Source: Arthrobacter sp. KBS0703
GTDB taxonomy: Bacteria; Actinomycetota; Actinomycetes; Actinomycetales; Micrococcaceae
DNA length: 64,000 nt
Assembly (NCBI RefSeq): GCF_002008315.2
Contig: NZ_MVDG02000001.1
Location: 248,001-312,000 of the forward strand
Reading direction: 5' to 3'
Below are positions 9,053-18,405 of the stretch, piece by piece. Under the pieces are notes generated by a model, which ran no database searches, was not told the origin of the DNA, and worked only from the letters and a program-made list of their open reading frames with translations. The first letter of the stretch is position 1, and every line of letters starts with the position of its first letter. Both the position numbers and the translations under genes were made by a program.

Positions 9053-10157
9053 ATGAATAAGCGTACCTACGTGGGTTTGGATGTCCATGCGCGCAGTGTG
9101 AAGGGCTGCGCGATCGATCGTGAGACCGGCGAGATCCTGCGTCAGAGCCTCGCCGCGAACGATGCCGGGATCGCCGAGTGGATTTCTGGATTGCCGGGTC
9201 CGGTCCGCGTTGTCTATGAGGCAGGCCCAACGGGATTCGGCCTGGCCCGGTTGCTGGCAGCCGCAGGGGTCGAATGCCTGGTCGCGGCGCCGTCCAAGCT
9301 CCAGCGGCCGTCCGGGGACCGGGTGAAGACCGATGCCCGCGATGCAGAGCATCTGGCCCGGTTGGCGCTGCTCGGGCAAATTACCCCGGTGCGGGTCCCG
9401 GGTCCGGCTCAGGAGGCGGCCCGTGATCTGGTACGTGCCCGCGAGGACGTCCGTTCGGATCTGATGCGGGCAAGGCACCGGATCTCGAAGCTCCTGCTGC
9501 GCCACGGTCTGGTCTACTCCGGCGGCCATGCCTGGACCGACGCCCACCACACCTGGCTGCACCGGCAGCGTTTCGACGATCCTGCCCTGCAGGCTGCGTA
9601 CGAGGCCGCCTGGAAATGGCAGAGCTGACGCTGGACCGCCGCAACCGTTTGGATGCGAAGATCACGGCGATGGCGGCGACCGAGCCGTATGCCCCGGTCG
9701 TGCGGGCGCTGATGTGTCTGCGCGGCATCTCGGTGCTCACCGCCTTCGGCCTGGCGGTGGAGATCGGCGACTGGACCCGCTTCACCGGCTCCACGATCGG
9801 CGCGTATCTGGGTCTTGTCCCTCCGAACATACCTCCGGTGCGTCCCGGTCCCAGGGAGCCATCACCAAAACCGGAAACACCCACGCCCGACGCCTGCTGG
9901 TCGAGGCCGCGTGGCACCACCGGCGCCCCTACAACAATGCCAGCCGCGACATGCGTTCCCGCTGGGATGCAGCCGACGAGGCCTCCCGGGTCCGCGGACA
10001 CCAGGGGAACCACCGGTTGCACCACAAGTGGGAGCAGTTCGAAGCCCGGCACAAACGCCGGGTCATCGCCAATGTCGCCGTCGCCCGCGAATTGGCCGGC
10101 TGGTGCTGGTCCCTCGCCGCCGCGGTCCAACAGGAGCAGCCGTGGACGGATGAATAG
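9053..10157 (+). pseudogene. IS110-family transposase, frameshifted
   Basis: ATG 9053 follows GGGAGG. The N-terminal DEDD domain is present: YVGLDVHARSVKGCAID (Asp), VVYEAGPTGFGLARLL (Glu) and KTDARDAEHLA (Asp-Asp). This frame stops at 9628. The protein continues in another frame (ELTLDRRNRLDAKITAMA, then the Transposase_20 segment LRGISVLTAFGLAVEIGDW and GAYLGLVP) and, after a one-base loss near 9820, in a third (SEHTSGASRSQGAITKTGN) to the stop at 10157. IS110 enzymes move circular intermediates and usually lack terminal inverted repeats, so I cannot set the element's ends. Inactive as written, either decayed or mis-sequenced. Confidence 0.88.
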
Positions 10158-10462
10158 ACGTGTGCCGTTCCCGGCCCTGTCCTGATGGCTTGGCAGCGTG
10201 GAGGAGACCCGCGAAACACCTATGGACAACCGGGTAGTTCCGGTGACGCCCGACATTGCTAGACCAGCGGCACCCCTCCAGCCGAACACCTCGTCCTGCG
10301 GTAACCAACCCGCGCATATCAGTCTGACAGCGCCCGTCGATCACGACGCGCCAGCCAGCCCCGGACGGGCCCAAGGAACGGAACACAAAAGGAGCGGTCC
10401 AAGACACCCAGTCTCGGACCGCTCACCCTTGCCCCCTTGACAAGAAATACCTACATATCAGG
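10158..10462. other. Non-coding gap between the two insertion sequences
   Basis: No convincing gene. It probably holds the 3' end of the IS110 element and old flanking DNA. The only clear structure is a hairpin with 9-bp arms (GAGCGGTCC at 10392-10400 and GGACCGCTC at 10416-10424). Confidence 0.5.
10392..10424. terminator. Hairpin downstream of the IS110 transposase
   Basis: Nine-base arms and a 15-base loop; no T-run. It may be a terminator or the subterminal structure of the IS110 element. Confidence 0.4.
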
Positions 10463-11532
10463 TGTACTCAGCCAGTAGGTTGGTTGCACCTGCTGATGGG
10501 TGGCTTGCCTCCGAGGCTGCCGTGGGGCCGGTGGTTGTTGTAGAAGTTTAGCCATGGCTGCAGGGCGTCGGTGCGCGCCTGGTTGGACGTGAATGGTTGC
10601 CGGTAGGCCCAGCCTTCCTGCAGGGTGCGGTTGAAGCGTTCTGCTTTGCCGTTTTGCCAGGGATGCCGGGGTTTGATCAGGATGTGTTTAGCGCCCAGCG
10701 CAGTTAGGGCGTCCTGGAAATCGCGGGAGAGCCGGTAGGCGAATGCGTTGTCGGTCATGACCCGTTTGACCGGCGCCCCGTTGGCGGCCATGGCGGCCGC
10801 AGCTCTGGTGAGGAATCCGGCGCAGGTCGGGCCCTTCTCGTCGGGAAGGACCTCGGCGTAGGCGAAGCGGGTGTAGTCATCGACGGCCACGTGGACGTAG
10901 TCGAAACCCAGCTTCTGGTGTGATCTGCGGTGGTTAGCCGGGCCCTGGGAAGGGTCGGCCCGCCAGCCTCCGCCCTCGGGGATCCGCCCGAGTTTCTTGA
11001 CGTCGACGTGGATCATGTCCCCGGGCCGTCGCGTTCATAGCGGCGGCCAGTGGCACGGGAAGCGCGGATCCGGGCCCCGGTCACCGGGTCCAGGTCCCAC
11101 AGCCGCGGCATGCCGGCACGGGCCAGAATCCGAGAGACCGTCCGGGCGCTGACCCCGCAACGCAATGCCAGATTGGCCGGCCCCTCGCGGTGCTCTACGC
11201 GTTTTGTCAGGACCTCGGCAACGACTTTCCCGGAGTGGCGTGCGGGCATGACTTTGGTCTGGAGCTGCGGTCCTGCAGCCCTTCCCAGCCGTGGGCCCGG
11301 TAGCGGCTAATCCAGCGGTGGGCGCAGGTCCGCGAGATGCCCAGTTCTTTGGCCACATGGGCAATCGGACGGCCGTTCAGGACGCGTTCGACAAGGATCC
11401 GTCTACCGGTCGGGGTCAGGCGGGCATTACGGTGGATCATGAAGACCTCTTAGTCGTTGGCTGTGTGTGGTAACCACCAACCTAAGAGGTCTTCACCTAT
11501 TCACGATGTAACCAACGTCCTGACTCAGTACA
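10463..11532 (-). mobile_element. IS481-family insertion sequence, 1070 bp
   Basis: Ends are imperfect 26-bp inverted repeats: TGTACTCAGCCAGTAGGTTG... at 10463-10488 and, read on the minus strand, TGTACTGAGTCAGGACGTTG... from 11532 to 11507 (21 of 26 match). The length and TGT ends fit IS481. The enclosed transposase is broken. No direct target duplication is obvious at the borders, suggesting an old insertion or rearrangement. Confidence 0.82.
10468..11440 (-). pseudogene. IS481-family DDE transposase, broken by frameshifts
   Basis: Three overlapping pieces make one protein. MIHRNARLTPTGRRILVERV with a helix-turn-helix (IAHVAKELGISRTCAHRWI) runs from ATG 11440 to ~11210. VVAEVLTKRVEHREGPANLA...YERDGPGT follows in a second frame to ~11013. 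The DDE core is in a third: IHVDVKKLGRI (first Asp), VAVDDYTRFAY, VMTDNAFAY (second Asp) and HPWQNGKAERFNRTLQEGW (Glu), ending CNQPTG inside the inverted repeat. The segment just after the first Asp also looks altered compared with intact relatives. Not functional as written. Confidence 0.87.
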
Positions 11533-11892
11533 GCTAGGGCATACGGAATTCCCCGCCTGGCTCTTTCGGTAACGCATTATCACCGGCTCCAGCGGGAATA
11601 CACTGCCGGCAAATCGAATTCTTCAAAAACGTTCCCGAACGAAAAGTTCTTAAGCTGAGAACAGCGCAAGATAGGATCAAGAAGAGCGCAGTTTTTTGGA
11701 AAACAAACGTTATTCCATCGTGCGATGGTATTGTCCGGGCGCCGCTTCCGGCGGAGCCATTTCCACGCGGTGCGGTCTTGCGCCCAGCTGGAAACAGCGC
11801 AGACACACAAGGCGCACTATTTTGAAACCCTGCAGAAAACTTCATCGTGCAGGCTGGGCTTGCAGAACCGGATCGGTGAAAGGAGCCCAGTG
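11533..11892. promoter_or_regulatory. AT-richer upstream region of a small lysine-rich protein gene
   Basis: 360 bp with no convincing gene, less GC-rich than its surroundings. Small inverted repeats are visible (CGTTC-CC-GAACG at 11630-11641; ATCG-TG-CGAT near 11717), as is a T-run at 11691-11697. It probably holds the promoter and leader of the gene at 11893. Confidence 0.4.
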
Positions 11893-12282
11893 ATGATGAC
11901 GGATGAGGACCTTGAGGTGCGTTCGTGTGGGGAGCTCTCGGCGGGGGAGGAGATCGAGGCCTGGCACCGGGGGCGCCTCGCGCACCGCGGGACGGTGGCC
12001 AGCACGCTCGAAGAGATTGACCTGTTCTGGATCATCGATGCCCGGACCGGCGCTCGCCGGCTGCTGGACCTCGAGCAGCTCAGCGTCAGGCGGATCCCGG
12101 TTGTAAAGCCGGCTGCCGCCGTCGCGCGGAGGCCGGCCGCCGCCATCGGGGATCTGCCGCCGGGTGCCGCCGCCGCGCGGAAGCCAGCTGCCGCCGTCGC
12201 CGCCAAACGGAAGCCAGTCGCAGCCGCGAAATCGAAGCCGGCCGCGAACCTGAGGCAGATCGCGTTCATCGAGGCGGGGTGA
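11893..12282 (+). CDS. Small uncharacterised protein: ~70-residue domain plus basic Ala/Lys-rich tail
   Basis: 129 residues. The first ~70 residues form a domain (CGELSAGEEIEAWHRGRLA, then FWIIDARTGARRLLD) that recurs in the protein at 27330-27557. The rest is a low-complexity basic tail of Ala, Pro, Lys and Arg with repeats like AAAVAAKRKPVAAAKSKP, resembling histone H1-like or nucleic-acid-binding tails. AGGAG at 11881-11885 supports ATG 11893; GTG 11890 is an alternative. It converges with ktrA, whose stop is 6 bp away. No known family recognised; nucleic-acid binding by the tail is a guess. Confidence 0.72.
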   Translation: MMTDEDLEVRSCGELSAGEEIEAWHRGRLAHRGTVASTLEEIDLFWIIDARTGARRLLDLEQLSVRRIPVVKPAAAVARRPAAAIGDLPPGAAAARKPAAAVAAKRKPVAAAKSKPAANLRQIAFIEAG

Positions 12283-12288
12283 CGCCCG

Positions 12289-12981
12289 TCAGCTGATGTT
12301 GCTGAATCTCTCCGCCTGGGTCTTGCTGCCCTGGACGATGATCTGGTCCTCCTCGTAGAGGACGGTCTGCGCCGTGGTGTGGCCCCAGATGCCGCCGGGG
12401 CGCTTGACGGCCACGATGGTGATCCCGTACTTGTCCCGGAGCCCGAGCACTCCGAGCGGGCGGTCCTGCGCCTCCCTCGGCGGGCTGGTGCGGATCATCA
12501 CGAAGTCGTCCTCGAACTCCACGTAGTCCAGCAGCGAACCGCGGACCAGGTGGGCCACGCGCTTGCCCATGTCGTGCTCGGGCCGGATCACGTGGTCCAC
12601 GCCGAGCTGGTTCAGGATCTCGGCGTGCGGTTCGCTGATGGCCTTCGCCCAGATTTGGGGCTTGCGGAACGTGAGGAGCCGGGACGTGGTCAGGATGCTG
12701 GCCTCGATGTCCGTGCCGATGCCCACCACGGCCCTGTCGAACTCATGCACCGAGAGCTGGCGCAGCACCTCTTCCTTGGTGGCGTCCGCCCGGACCACGT
12801 GGGTGAGGCGGCCGTTGTAGGACTGGACGGTCTCCTCGCTCGCGTCAATCCCCAGGACCTCGGTGCCCTGCGCCTCCAGCTCCAGCGCCAGCGCCCCGCC
12901 GAAGCGGCCCAGCCCGATGACCACCACGGAGTCCGCCTGGGCGGCGCGGTCCGGGGAGCGGGAGAAAATGTTCTTAGCCAA
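12289..12981 (-). CDS. Potassium uptake regulatory subunit KtrA/TrkA (RCK domains)
   Basis: 230 residues. RCK_N Rossmann domain with VVVIGLGRFGG (Gly motif at residues 23-28) and the acidic ligand in LGIDAS, then DATKEEVLRQL. A TrkA_C domain occupies the C-terminal third (PLGVLGLRDKYGITIVAVKR). Such subunits form an octameric ring under the membrane and gate the KtrB/TrkH pore on nucleotide binding. Its start overlaps the end of the pore gene by 8 bp, indicating translational coupling. Single-RCK length is typical of Ktr rather than the duplicated enterobacterial TrkA. Confidence 0.93.
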   Translation of the reverse strand: MAKNIFSRSPDRAAQADSVVVIGLGRFGGALALELEAQGTEVLGIDASEETVQSYNGRLTHVVRADATKEEVLRQLSVHEFDRAVVGIGTDIEASILTTSRLLTFRKPQIWAKAISEPHAEILNQLGVDHVIRPEHDMGKRVAHLVRGSLLDYVEFEDDFVMIRTSPPREAQDRPLGVLGLRDKYGITIVAVKRPGGIWGHTTAQTVLYEEDQIIVQGSKTQAERFSNIS

Positions 12982-14413
12982 TGAGGGGCCTTTCCTTGGG
13001 GTATTCGTAGAGCGGCGGGCGTTCCCGCAGCGCCAGCGCGGCGCCCAGGGTGACCGGACCGAGGCGGCCGATGAACATCAGCAGGATCAGCACCACCTGG
13101 CCGGCCGGCGGCATGGCCGCGGTGATCCCGGTGGAGAGCCCCACCGTGGCGAACGCCGAGACGACCTCGAAGAGGATCCGCTCCTGCCCGAAGTCCGTGA
13201 TGAGCATGAGGTACATGGTGGAGCCCACCACCAGGGCGATGGCGAGCAGCACCACGGTGATGGCCTGCCGGTGCACGGCCCGCGAGAGACGCTTGCCGAA
13301 GATGTTGACGGCCGTCCCGCCCCGCAGCTCCGTGGCCAGGATGAAGAACAGCACGCCGAACGTGGTGATCTTCAGGCCGCCCGCGGTGCCGGCCGGACCG
13401 CCGCCGATGAACATCAGGATGTCCATCCCCAGCCAGGACACGGGGTACATCTGCGCGATGTCGATGCTGTTGAATCCGGCCGTGCGCGTGATGACCGACT
13501 GGAAGAATCCGGCCAGGACACGCTCGCCGGGCCTGAGGCCTCCCAGCGTTGCCGGGTTGGACCATTCGACGGCGGTGAGGAAGACGGTGCCGCCCGCGAG
13601 GAGCACCGCGGTGCCCACGAGGACCAGCTTGGTGTTCATGCTCCAGTGGATGGGCTTGCCGTACTGCCGGCCGAGTTCGAACAGCACCGGGAACCCAAGC
13701 CCGCCGATGATCACCGCAGCGGCGATGGGCAGGCAGATCCAGGGGTCCCCGGCGAAACCGATCAGGTTGTCCGAGTACAGGGCGAAGCCGGCGTTGTTGA
13801 ACGCGGACACGGAATGGAAGACGCCGTGCCAAAGCGCACGGCCCGGCGGATACCCGTACCCGGCCACGAACCGCGCCGCGAGCATCCCGGCGAGGACGAC
13901 CTCGACGGCCAGGCTGATGCTGAGCACGCCCACGAGCACCCGGCGCACATCGCCGAAGCCGGTGCTTTTGGTTTCGGCCGCCGCCGACAGCCGCGAACGG
14001 AGGCCCAGCCTGCGGGCCATGAGCACGCCGAGCAGGGTGCCGAAGGACATCACGCCGAATCCGCCCACCTGGACCAGCACCAGGATGACCACCTTGCCGA
14101 AGCCGCTCCAGTACACCGGCGTGTCCACGGTGGTTAGGCCCGTCAGGCACACTGACGACGTGGAGGTGAACAGGGCATCAAGGAAAGGAGCGCCCTCCGG
14201 CCCGTTCCGCGAGACCGGCAGCATCAGCAGCAGGGTTCCAGCGGCAACGGCCGCCGCGAAGCCCAGCACGATCACCTGGGCCGGATGCTGGGGCGCAAGG
14301 ATGTTCAGGATGGCCGGAAACGCCTTCGACCCCCGGTGCCAATGGCCGTGGCGGACTCCGCTGGCGGCGCCTTGCCGCGCCTGGGAACCCGCAACGTCGC
14401 GCATACGCGTCAC
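12974..14413 (-). CDS. Potassium uptake pore subunit KtrB/TrkH
   Basis: 479 residues, integral membrane protein. Four pore-loop motifs each supply a filter Gly: TSSVCLTGLTTVD, SVSAFNNAGFAL, SVITRTAGFNSID and SAFATVGLSTGIT. This is the four-fold repeat of the Trk/Ktr/HKT superfamily. The N-terminus before PAQVIVLGFAAAVAAG is basic and cytoplasmic. It forms an operon with the RCK subunit (8-bp overlap). It mediates K+ uptake, in Ktr systems often Na+-assisted. The promoter should lie at 14414-14594, shared with the divergent KdpF-like gene. Confidence 0.93.
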   Translation of the reverse strand: MTRMRDVAGSQARQGAASGVRHGHWHRGSKAFPAILNILAPQHPAQVIVLGFAAAVAAGTLLLMLPVSRNGPEGAPFLDALFTSTSSVCLTGLTTVDTPVYWSGFGKVVILVLVQVGGFGVMSFGTLLGVLMARRLGLRSRLSAAAETKSTGFGDVRRVLVGVLSISLAVEVVLAGMLAARFVAGYGYPPGRALWHGVFHSVSAFNNAGFALYSDNLIGFAGDPWICLPIAAAVIIGGLGFPVLFELGRQYGKPIHWSMNTKLVLVGTAVLLAGGTVFLTAVEWSNPATLGGLRPGERVLAGFFQSVITRTAGFNSIDIAQMYPVSWLGMDILMFIGGGPAGTAGGLKITTFGVLFFILATELRGGTAVNIFGKRLSRAVHRQAITVVLLAIALVVGSTMYLMLITDFGQERILFEVVSAFATVGLSTGITAAMPPAGQVVLILLMFIGRLGPVTLGAALALRERPPLYEYPKERPLIG

Positions 14414-14594
14414 GCTACCACCGCGGAATCCGCGGCGGACTGCCTGAACAGGGGCGTTAAGAAAGCGTTAGGATTCCGGGTTCCGGCCTGCCGCGCGGAG
14501 CGGCCGGTGCTAGGCTCCCGTGGTCATCAGCAAACTTTCCATTTCGAATCGAAGGACCCCGTGGCCACCAGACGCGCGCAAGCGGAGACCGGCC

Positions 14595-14687
14595 ATGCTC
14601 GCTGATCCCACCTCCTTGCTCCTGCTGATTCTGGGCTGCGCCGTGACGGGGTACATGATCTACCGGTTCATCAGGGCCACCAAGTAG
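14595..14687 (+). CDS. 30-residue single-span membrane peptide, KdpF-like
   Basis: ATG 14595 follows GGAGA with 6-base spacing; the stop is TAG at 14685. The peptide starts [20 protein letters not shown] and finishes with an aromatic and a basic tail (RFIRATK). Length and layout (short N-terminus, one helix, Tyr/basic end) resemble KdpF, the small stabilising subunit of the Kdp potassium ATPase. No kdpA follows; instead an APC-superfamily permease starts 59 bp downstream on the same strand. It may be a small subunit of that transporter. Coding is supported by the ribosome site and start; the function is an inference. Confidence 0.6.
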   Translation: MLADPTSLLLLILGCAVTGYMIYRFIRATK

Positions 14688-14746
14688 CCCCCGCCGTCGT
14701 CCCCCAGCCTGAACCGACGCCCCCGGAACCCCCAGAAAGACACTTC

Positions 14747-16726
14747 ATGACCGCACCCGCCCAGTATTCCGTTCCCGCGAGTGTCCCCAGCCCGGAGCAG
14801 GAAGCGCCGCCAAGCAGCCCGCTGGCCCGGTGGCTGCTGGAGCACAAGGTCCACCAGCCGGTGGGGCCGGAAGTGGCCGAGGCGGGGGCGCACCAGCAGC
14901 CCTGGTGGAAGGTCATGTGCCTGACCGGCGTGGACTACTTCTCGACGCTGTCCTACCTGCCCGGCATCGCGGCGCTCGCGGCCGGCGCGCTGTCCCCGCT
15001 GGCCACGCTGCTGATCGTGGCCCTGACGCTGTTCGGCATGCTGCCCATGTACCGGCGGGTGGCGCAGGAGAGCCCGCACGGCCAGGGCTCGGTGGCCATG
15101 CTGGAAAACCTGCTCCCGTTCTGGCGCGGGAAGATCTTTGTGCTGGTGCTGCTCGGGTTCGTGGCCACATCCTGGATCATCACCATCACCCTCTCCGCCG
15201 CCGACGCCACGGTCCACATGCTGGAGAACCCCTACCTGCCGCCGTTCCTGGAAGGCCAGGCGGTCCCCATCACCGTGGTGCTCCTGCTGATCCTGGGCGG
15301 GGTCTTCCTGCTCGGCTTCTCCGAGGCCGTGGCCGTCGCCATTCCGCTGGTGGGGGTCTTCCTGGTGCTGAACGCCGTCATCATCACCACGGGAATTTAC
15401 GACGCCGTCACGCAGCCGGGTGCGCTGTCATCCTGGACCGCCGCACTCACCTCGTCCGGCGGCTTCGGCAGCATCGCCGGGCCCGCCATCCTGGCGTTCC
15501 CGCTGCTGGTACTGGGCCTGTCCGGCTTTGAAACCGGGGTCAGCATGATGCCCCTGGTGGCGGCCTCGGGGGCCACGCCGGAGGAGACCCTGCAGAACCG
15601 GATCCGGAACACCCGCAAGCTCCTGACCACGGCCGCGGTGATCATGAGCGTCTACCTGCTCGGCAGCAGCTTCGTGACCACCCTGCTGATCCCTGCCGAG
15701 GCGTTCCAGGAGGGCGGCGCGGCCAACGGCCGCGCGCTGGCGTATCTGGCCCACGAACGGCTCGGCAACGGCTTCGGCTCCGTCTACGACGTCAGCAGCA
15801 TCCTCATCCTGTGGTTCGCGGGTGCCTCCGCGATGGCCGGGCTGATCAACATCGTGCCCCGGTACCTGCCGTCCTACGGCATGGCGCCCGACTGGACCCG
15901 GGCGGTTCGCCCGGTGGTCCTGGTCTACACGGCCATCAGCGTCCTGATCACCATCGGCTTCAAGGCCGACGTCAACGCCCAGGCCGGGGCCTATGCCACC
16001 GGCATCCTGGCCATGATGGTCTCCGGGGCGGTGGCCGTCAGCATTTCCGCGGCGCGGCAGAAGCGGCGCCGCGCCGCCGTCGGCTTCTCCGTCCTGACCC
16101 TCATCCTGCTCTACGCACTGGCGGCGAACGTGATCGAAAAGCCTGACGGCCTGGCCATTTCCGGGTTCTTCATCCTGGGCATCGTGGTGGTTTCGCTGGT
16201 CTCCCGGATCAGCCGCACCACGGAACTGCGTGTGCACCGGATCGAGTTCGACGAGAACGCCCGGCGCTTCATCACCGACACGCTTGAGTTCGACGGTCGG
16301 ATTAACCTCATCGCCAACCGAGTGCAGGACGGGGACGCCGCGGAGTACGCTGCGAAGGAGGAAGAGCAGCGGGGCATGAACCCGGTGCCGGGATCCGCGG
16401 ACGTGATCTTCCTGGAAATCGACGTCACCGACCCCTCCGAGTTCAGCGACGTCCTGGAGGTGGAGGGCGTTGAAGTGGCCGGCCACCGCGTCCTCCGCGC
16501 GAAGAGCCCGGCCGCGCCCAACGCGATCGCCGCGATCCTTCTGGCCCTGCGCGACGCCACCGGGGTCATTCCGCACGCGTACTTCGAATGGGCCGAAGGG
16601 AACCCGCTGGCCCACCTGATGCGGTACCTGCTCCTGGGCCGCGGCGACACGGCTCCCGTGGTCCGGGAGATCATCCGCGAAAACGAGACGGAGCCGGAAC
16701 GCCGCCCGCGCATCCACGTCGGCTGA
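14747..16726 (+). CDS. APC-superfamily permease with C-terminal soluble domain (possible KimA-like K+ importer)
   Basis: 659 residues: a Pro/Ser-rich N-terminus, about twelve membrane helices (residues ~55-500) and a ~160-residue soluble tail ([17 protein letters not shown] ... [15 protein letters not shown] ... [20 protein letters not shown]). The first helix has D63 and Y70 in [11 protein letters not shown], matching the spacing of Asp36/Tyr43, potassium ligands in Bacillus subtilis KimA. The second KimA site (Asp-Tyr-x-x-Thr-x3-Ser) appears here as SWIITITLS, keeping Thr and Ser but not the Asp or Tyr. Neighbours are KtrAB and a KdpF-like peptide. It could be a potassium importer, or an amino acid permease; the substrate is not settled. 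Confidence 0.75.
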   Translation: MTAPAQYSVPASVPSPEQEAPPSSPLARWLLEHKVHQPVGPEVAEAGAHQQPWWKVMCLTGVDYFSTLSYLPGIAALAAGALSPLATLLIVALTLFGMLPMYRRVAQESPHGQGSVAMLENLLPFWRGKIFVLVLLGFVATSWIITITLSAADATVHMLENPYLPPFLEGQAVPITVVLLLILGGVFLLGFSEAVAVAIPLVGVFLVLNAVIITTGIYDAVTQPGALSSWTAALTSSGGFGSIAGPAILAFPLLVLGLSGFETGVSMMPLVAASGATPEETLQNRIRNTRKLLTTAAVIMSVYLLGSSFVTTLLIPAEAFQEGGAANGRALAYLAHERLGNGFGSVYDVSSILILWFAGASAMAGLINIVPRYLPSYGMAPDWTRAVRPVVLVYTAISVLITIGFKADVNAQAGAYATGILAMMVSGAVAVSISAARQKRRRAAVGFSVLTLILLYALAANVIEKPDGLAISGFFILGIVVVSLVSRISRTTELRVHRIEFDENARRFITDTLEFDGRINLIANRVQDGDAAEYAAKEEEQRGMNPVPGSADVIFLEIDVTDPSEFSDVLEVEGVEVAGHRVLRAKSPAAPNAIAAILLALRDATGVIPHAYFEWAEGNPLAHLMRYLLLGRGDTAPVVREIIRENETEPERRPRIHVG

Positions 16727-16871
16727 CGCCTCCTTCCCGGCCCTTCCTCACCTCCCTTCGCCTGGCGGCGTGACTTCGGACTCCTTACGGGCTTCCAAGG
16801 AATACCCTGCACCCCATGGTCCTTGTTCCATGTGGGGCGCCGACGACCGGCTGCCTCGTGAAAGGACCGTT

Positions 16872-17147
16872 TTGCCCACCGAATTCATCCCGTTCAACAT
16901 GCGCGCCAGTGTCCGCGAGGACCACAAGCGCTCGTTCCGCACCGACATAGAACGCCTCACCTCCGGCCACCGGGGCTGGGCGCCGCTGGACGTGGTCAAG
17001 TCCACCGACACCCAGGCGCTGCTCCGCGGAGCCGTCCCGAAAAGCGTTCACACCGCCACGGACGCGAGCCTTGCCCGCTACCTCCAGGACCGCCTCGTCG
17101 CCGACGACGACATCCACGTGGATCTCACCGTCTGCATCGAGCGGTAG
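16872..17147 (+). CDS. Conserved-looking small protein of unknown function
   Basis: 91 residues from TTG 16872, which sits five bases after AAAGGA. An upstream in-frame ATG (16770) would add a Pro/Cys-rich stretch that looks untranslated. The peptide (FIPFNMRASVREDHKRSFRT, then HRGWAPLDVV, YLQDRLVADDDIHVDLTVCI) appears soluble, with charged and hydrophobic residues alternating at the end like beta strands. A strong terminator follows 16 bp later, so it is the last gene of its unit. Family not recognised. Confidence 0.6.
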   Translation: MPTEFIPFNMRASVREDHKRSFRTDIERLTSGHRGWAPLDVVKSTDTQALLRGAVPKSVHTATDASLARYLQDRLVADDDIHVDLTVCIER

Positions 17148-17163
17148 CAAGTAGCCCCACCGT

Positions 17164-17194
17164 GCCCCGGACCATTTTGGTCCGGGGCATTTTT
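17164..17194 (+). terminator. Rho-independent terminator
   Basis: Ten-base GC-rich arms (GCCCCGGACC / GGTCCGGGGC), ATTTT loop, then a run of five T at 17190-17194. It closes the permease/small-protein region. Confidence 0.9.
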
Positions 17195-17348
17195 GTGGCC
17201 GAAAGCCGGTGACATGTCCTGTTCACCGGGGCGCCAGACTCCGGTGGGGACGCGTTAGCCGCCGGAGGGCAGTGTGGTGGGGCACGCCGTCGGGCCTTCT
17301 CAACCGGGAGGCGGGCGGCGGACCCATCCCGCACTGAAGGAGAACCCT

Positions 17349-18197
17349 GTGCTGATCAAAAGCACCGTCACCGCGCTCGTTGCCCTCACGGCCCTGGCCG
17401 GAATTGCCGCCCCGTCAACGGCGGCACCGGCGTCCGACGCTGTCCTGGGGCCGCCGCACGCCGCAGCCCACGCGCACAACGACTACGAGCACGGCCGTCC
17501 GCTGCTGGACGCGCTGGAGCACGGCTTCTCCAGTGTGGAGGCCGACGTGTGGCTGGTGGACGGCGAGCTCCGCGTGGCGCACGACCTCGTGGATGCCAAG
17601 GCCGGCGTCACGCTGGAGAGTCTGTACCTCGAACCGCTGGACAAGCTGGTGCGGCAGGACGGCCACAGCGTCTACCCCGGCTGGGACGGCAGCCTGCAGC
17701 TGCTGATCGACATCAAGAGCGAGGGCGAGGCCACGTACGCCGCCGTGGAGAAGGAACTGGCGCAGCACCCGGCCCTCATGAGCCGGTTCGCCAACGGAAG
17801 GGTGTCCACCGGACCGGTCACCGCCGTCATCAGCGGCAACCGGCCGCTGGCCACGATGAAGGCCGAGACCAAGCGGTACGGGTTCTTCGACGGCCGCTCG
17901 GCCGATCTCGCCTCCGGCATGCCGGCGGCACTGATGCCGCTGGTCAGCGACAACTGGACCAAGCTGTTCACCTGGCAGGGCGTCGGCCCGATGCCGGAGT
18001 CAGAGCGGGCCAAGCTGCGCGCCTACGTGGAAACCGCCCACTCCAAGGGCTACCGGGTGCGTTTCTGGGCCACGCCGGACCAGCCGGGACAGGAACGCGA
18101 CGCCATGTGGACCGAGCTGCACAACGCCGGTGTGGACCACATCAACACGGACGACCTTCCCGCGCTGGACAAGTTCCTGAGCGCCCGCGGGCAGTAG
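17349..18197 (+). CDS. Secreted PI-PLC/glycerophosphodiester phosphodiesterase-like protein
   Basis: 282 residues from GTG 17349 behind GAAGGAG. Signal peptide (LIKSTVTALVALTALAGIAA). The TIM-barrel motifs of the family are present: HAHNDYEHGRPLLDAL (catalytic His and Asn-Asp), SVEADVWLVDGELRVAHD (Glu-x-Asp metal site and second His), LLIDIKSEG, and the end motif GVDHINTDDL. It probably hydrolyses phosphodiesters of glycerol or inositol lipids outside the cell. Monocistronic, with hairpin terminators on both sides. Confidence 0.85.
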   Translation: MLIKSTVTALVALTALAGIAAPSTAAPASDAVLGPPHAAAHAHNDYEHGRPLLDALEHGFSSVEADVWLVDGELRVAHDLVDAKAGVTLESLYLEPLDKLVRQDGHSVYPGWDGSLQLLIDIKSEGEATYAAVEKELAQHPALMSRFANGRVSTGPVTAVISGNRPLATMKAETKRYGFFDGRSADLASGMPAALMPLVSDNWTKLFTWQGVGPMPESERAKLRAYVETAHSKGYRVRFWATPDQPGQERDAMWTELHNAGVDHINTDDLPALDKFLSARGQ

Positions 18198-18224
18198 GGC
18201 TGCAGCCTCCCGCATGCGATGCGA

Positions 18225-18251
18225 CCCTCCCGCACGTGATGTGCGGGAGGG
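18225..18251 (+). terminator. Hairpin terminator after the phosphodiesterase gene
   Basis: Eleven-base arms (CCCTCCCGCAC / GTGCGGGAGGG) with a 5-base loop, followed by TTCGTTCG. Confidence 0.8.
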
Positions 18252-18405
18252 TTCGTTCGTATCTGTCCGATGAATTGCGCTTTTTCTATGGCCGCGGCTG
18301 TCGGGCGCCGCTAGGCTACAAGCTCAAGACGGTGATTCAGCCTGTGGTCGCCGGCGTTGAGTTGTGAGTCTTTTTCTCTCGGACGCGGTAGCGGTAAGGG
18401 GACCA

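Noticed and set aside
11534..11845. 103-residue frame on the minus strand beside the IS481 element
   Set aside because: No ribosome site or recognisable motif, and it overlaps the upstream region of the better supported gene at 11893.
14595..14687. Start of a kdpFABC operon
   Set aside because: No kdpA follows the KdpF-like peptide; the next gene is an APC permease.
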